Origin: Pollutimonas bauzanensis
Lineage (GTDB): Bacteria > Pseudomonadota > Gammaproteobacteria > Burkholderiales > Burkholderiaceae_B
Assembly: GCF_900129885.1 (NCBI RefSeq)
Contig: NZ_FQXE01000002.1
Coordinates: forward strand, 186,001-250,000
Length of the DNA stretch: 64,000 nt
Direction of reading: 5' to 3'
The notes beneath the pieces were generated by a model. It searched no databases. It was not told the origin of the DNA and saw only the letters and a program-made list of their open reading frames with translations. The position numbers were made by a program, and so were the translations under genes. Shown here piece after piece: positions 61,770 to 64,000 of the stretch; positions within the stretch are counted from its first letter, which is position 1, and each line of letters begins with the position of its first letter.

Positions 61770-62747
61770 ATGCGCATCACCTTGCTGCCCACTGCGCTAT
61801 CCCGGCCTGCCCTGCGGGCCCGGCTGGCAACCATACCTGGCATCGAGTTCGACTGGATCGACGACAGGCGTCAATTGGCGCGGTCCCTGGAGACGGCCGA
61901 GGCGCTTATCGTCGGCACGCCTCTGCTGGATGAAGACGCGCTGGCCTGCATAGGCCGCGCGCCAATGCTGCGGTGGCTGCAACTGCTCAACGCCGGCGTC
62001 GAAAAGATTCCGCCTGGGCTGCTGCGCGACACACAGATCCTGTGCAATGCGAGCGCTGCCCTGGCCCCCACAGTGGCCGAACACGCATTGTCGCTGCTGC
62101 TGGCTCTTGGCCGGGGCCTGGACAGTTTCGTTGCGGCCAGGACCAACATGCTTTGGGAAGCCAGCCGCAAGGGCAAACTGCGCTCGCTGCATGGCGCGAC
62201 AGTGGTTATCGTGGGCTTCGGCGCCATCGGCCAAAGCCTGGGTTCCCTGCTGCGGCCGTTGAGGTGCCGCATCATCGCCATCACCCGCAATGGCGGACCG
62301 GAACCCATGGCCGATGCGTCTGTTGCGATGGACGACATCGACAATGCGCTGGCCCAGGCGGACGCCATCGTGCTGACCCTGCCGCTGACGACCGCAACCA
62401 CCCGGCTGTTCAATGCGCGGCGCTTCGCGGCCTGCGCCCGGAAACCGATCTTGATCAATGTGTCGCGCGGCGCGATCGTCGACACGCTCGCGCTCGATGA
62501 CGCCCTGCGCACCGGGCAGATCGGCGCGGCGGGCCTGGACGTGGTCGATCCGGAGCCATTGCCGCCCCGGCACCCGCTCTGGTCCGCGCCGAATCTGATC
62601 CTGACGCCTCATGTGGCGGCAGGCGGCAGCCACGACGCGCTGGCTGACTTCATTGCAGAGAATATCCAGCGATACGCCCACGGCCAGGAGCCGCTGTCGC
62701 GCGTGTCGGCCCGTCAACTTGCATTTTCATCGCAACTCCCGCCATGA
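61770..62747 (+). CDS. D-2-hydroxyacid dehydrogenase, second copy
   Basis: A 325-residue dehydrogenase with VIVGFGAIGQSLG (about 145-157), Arg in NVSRGAIVD (about 232), Glu in DVVDPEPLPP (about 261) and His in TPHVAAGG (about 279). It is only distantly like the one at 59599, so the two act on different substrates. GAGGAGGCCACAGC precedes the ATG. It overlaps the hydratase gene by four bases. Confidence 0.9.
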   Translation: MRITLLPTALSRPALRARLATIPGIEFDWIDDRRQLARSLETAEALIVGTPLLDEDALACIGRAPMLRWLQLLNAGVEKIPPGLLRDTQILCNASAALAPTVAEHALSLLLALGRGLDSFVAARTNMLWEASRKGKLRSLHGATVVIVGFGAIGQSLGSLLRPLRCRIIAITRNGGPEPMADASVAMDDIDNALAQADAIVLTLPLTTATTRLFNARRFAACARKPILINVSRGAIVDTLALDDALRTGQIGAAGLDVVDPEPLPPRHPLWSAPNLILTPHVAAGGSHDALADFIAENIQRYAHGQEPLSRVSARQLAFSSQLPP

Positions 62748-63514
62748 ACATCCCGACTTTGTCCCCAGCCCTCCAGGAATCGGCGGACCTGCTGGCCGCC
62801 AGCCGCCGCAGCGGCGTGCGTCTCGTGGCGCTGCCCGAGGCGGGCCGGCCCGCCAGCCTGGAGCAGGCGCTCGATATTCAGGACGCCGTCACCCATGCTT
62901 TGGGGGAAACGGTGGGAGGCTGGAAGGTCGCCGTCGACAAGGACGGCCGCGCATCGCGTGGCGCCATGTTCGCATCCAGGATTTTCCCGAGTCCCGCCCG
63001 AGTCGCAAGCTCGGCCGTACCCTTGCTGGGCGTGGAGATCGAGGTCGCCTTCGTTTTCAATCGCGACCTGCCGCCACGTAGCGAGCCCTACAGCGAGGAC
63101 GAGCTGGCGGACATGGTGACCGCCCTGCCGGCGATCGAGATCGTCGATTCGCGATACACCGACTACCACACAACGCCCAAGCTGGACCGGGTGGCCGACC
63201 ATTCCTCCTTCGGCATACTGGTCAGGGGCCGGCCCGAACTGCGCTGGCGCGACCTGGACCTGGGCCACGCGCAGGCGCGCATCTGCGCCGACGGCCAGGA
63301 GCTGGGCGCCGGCGTCGGAAACGCCAAGTGCGGCAACCCTCTGCTGCCGGCTCTCGTGCTGGCGAACTCATTGCGCACAGAGGGACGCATCAAGGCGGGA
63401 CATATCGTCACAACAGGCACCTACACACCGCTGCGTTTTGTCAGGCCCGGGCAGCGGATCACGGCGAGCATCCAGGGCCTGGGAACAGTGTCGGTCGACA
63501 CACTCACTGAATAA
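62744..63514 (+). CDS. 2-keto-4-pentenoate hydratase-like protein (FAH superfamily)
   Basis: A 256-residue MhpD-type protein. Ligand and metal residues appear in LLGVEIEVAFVFNRDLP (Glu-x-Glu, about residue 95) and AIEIVDSRYTDY (Glu-Asp), with GILVRG and GNPLLPALVLANSL toward the C-terminus. Such enzymes hydrate 2-hydroxypenta-2,4-dienoates or decarboxylate related oxo acids. It probably acts after the enolase-family protein. Its ATG overlaps the preceding stop. Confidence 0.87.
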   Translation: MNIPTLSPALQESADLLAASRRSGVRLVALPEAGRPASLEQALDIQDAVTHALGETVGGWKVAVDKDGRASRGAMFASRIFPSPARVASSAVPLLGVEIEVAFVFNRDLPPRSEPYSEDELADMVTALPAIEIVDSRYTDYHTTPKLDRVADHSSFGILVRGRPELRWRDLDLGHAQARICADGQELGAGVGNAKCGNPLLPALVLANSLRTEGRIKAGHIVTTGTYTPLRFVRPGQRITASIQGLGTVSVDTLTE

Positions 63515-63535
63515 TTCAATCCGAGGAGACATTCC

Positions 63536-64000
63536 ATGCGCAGGCTACCTTCGATTCTGCTGGCCGCCGCCGCCCTGTTCACTCTACATGGAACGCAGGC
63601 TGCCCCCGCCACCTATCCCAACCACGCAGTCAGGATGATCATTCCTTTCCCGCCCGGAGGCGTTAACGACATCGTGGCGCGCATACTCGCCGACGGGCTC
63701 GGCAAACGCTGGAACACCAGCGTCGTCGTGGAAAACAAACCCGGCGGCAGCGCCATCATAGGCGCTAGGGCGGTGGCTGCCGCCCCGGCCGACGGCTATA
63801 CCCTGCTTGTGGCGCCGTCCGTGTTGTCCAGCCATCCCGCACTGTTTCCCAATGCGGGCTATGACCTGAAAAAAGACTTGGCGCCCCTGTCCCGGATCGC
63901 GATCTTTCCAGTGCTCGTGCTCACTGATCCCAAGCTGAATCTGATGAACGGCAAACAGCTGCTCGACTATATTCGCGCAAGCAGCGGACCCGTCTACTAT
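63536..64000 (+). CDS. Bug/TctC-family periplasmic receptor (3' end outside window)
   Basis: The first 155 residues of a Bug receptor. The signal peptide ends at HGTQAAPA (about residue 24) and the mature part opens YPNHAVRMIIPFPPGGVND, with PADGYTLLVAPS at about 80. CGAGGAGACATTCC precedes the ATG. It closes the visible operon and would capture its substrate. Confidence 0.9.
   Translation, partial: MRRLPSILLAAAALFTLHGTQAAPATYPNHAVRMIIPFPPGGVNDIVARILADGLGKRWNTSVVVENKPGGSAIIGARAVAAAPADGYTLLVAPSVLSSHPALFPNAGYDLKKDLAPLSRIAIFPVLVLTDPKLNLMNGKQLLDYIRASSGPVYY

Overview
The window is GC-rich DNA from what looks like a betaproteobacterium, most likely Burkholderiales/Alcaligenaceae (Bordetella, Achromobacter, Pusillimonas and relatives). 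The reasons are four Bug/TctC-type periplasmic receptors without their own tctAB permeases, many LysR/GntR/IclR regulators, and repeated CaiB/BaiF CoA-transferase plus enoyl-CoA hydratase pairs. This placement is inference from gene content; there is no rRNA or tRNA gene here.

Layout. 1-8.2 kb: the end of a DTW-domain tRNA-modification gene; a yybP-ykoY manganese riboswitch with its own terminator ahead of a TerC/YjbE Mn2+ exporter; a ParD-like/methionine-aminopeptidase gene pair behind an 11-bp iteron array; AraC/SDR, SnoaL-like, membrane-protein/TetR and HD-hydrolase genes. 8.2-12.8 kb: a LysR-centred cluster (SDR, aspartate-dehydrogenase-like, RraA-like aldolase, Bug receptor) with two matching ATTAG-N5-CTAAT sites. 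12.8-21.7 kb: a GAF/PucR-type regulator divergent from a Liv-type ABC importer operon ending in a CoA-transferase and a hydratase. 21.8-29.3 kb: DUF1428, a Bug receptor, and an IclR-headed operon (CaiB, crotonase, two-subunit CoA-transferase, acyl-CoA ligase). 29.3-40.7 kb: a GntR divergon, with TRAP transporter and ligase on one side and CaiB, hydratase, HMG-CoA-lyase-like, acyl-CoA dehydrogenase and MmgE/PrpD on the other, carrying matching operators in both promoters. 40.8-45 kb: LysR divergent from an SDR-SDR-CMD-Bug operon.

45-55.8 kb is an accessory region: three toxin-antitoxin modules, two integrase scraps, truncated transposases, a broken STN/ECF-sigma locus, an HNH-nuclease-like gene followed by a DUF2971 gene in AT-richer DNA, and a DUF6880 gene. 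It lies between a 77-bp relic of a yghU-like glutathione transferase gene (about 95% identical, with an internal deletion) and an intact yghU-like gene.

55.9-64 kb: LysR and NAD-dependent formate dehydrogenase, an HPP-family pseudogene, then a GntR(FCD) gene upstream of a hydroxyacid/sugar-acid-like operon (two D-2-hydroxyacid dehydrogenases, an enolase-superfamily protein, a 2-keto-4-pentenoate-hydratase-like protein, and a Bug receptor cut by the window edge). A 9-codon leader ORF with a strong ribosome site overlaps the first dehydrogenase.

Taken together the window is a series of independently regulated cassettes, each pairing a carboxylate uptake component with CoA activation and beta-oxidation-like or dehydrogenase steps. 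The most unusual items are the ParD-like/aminopeptidase pair with iterons, the HNH-DUF2971 pair, the paired palindromes that define several regulons, and the coupled leader ORF.
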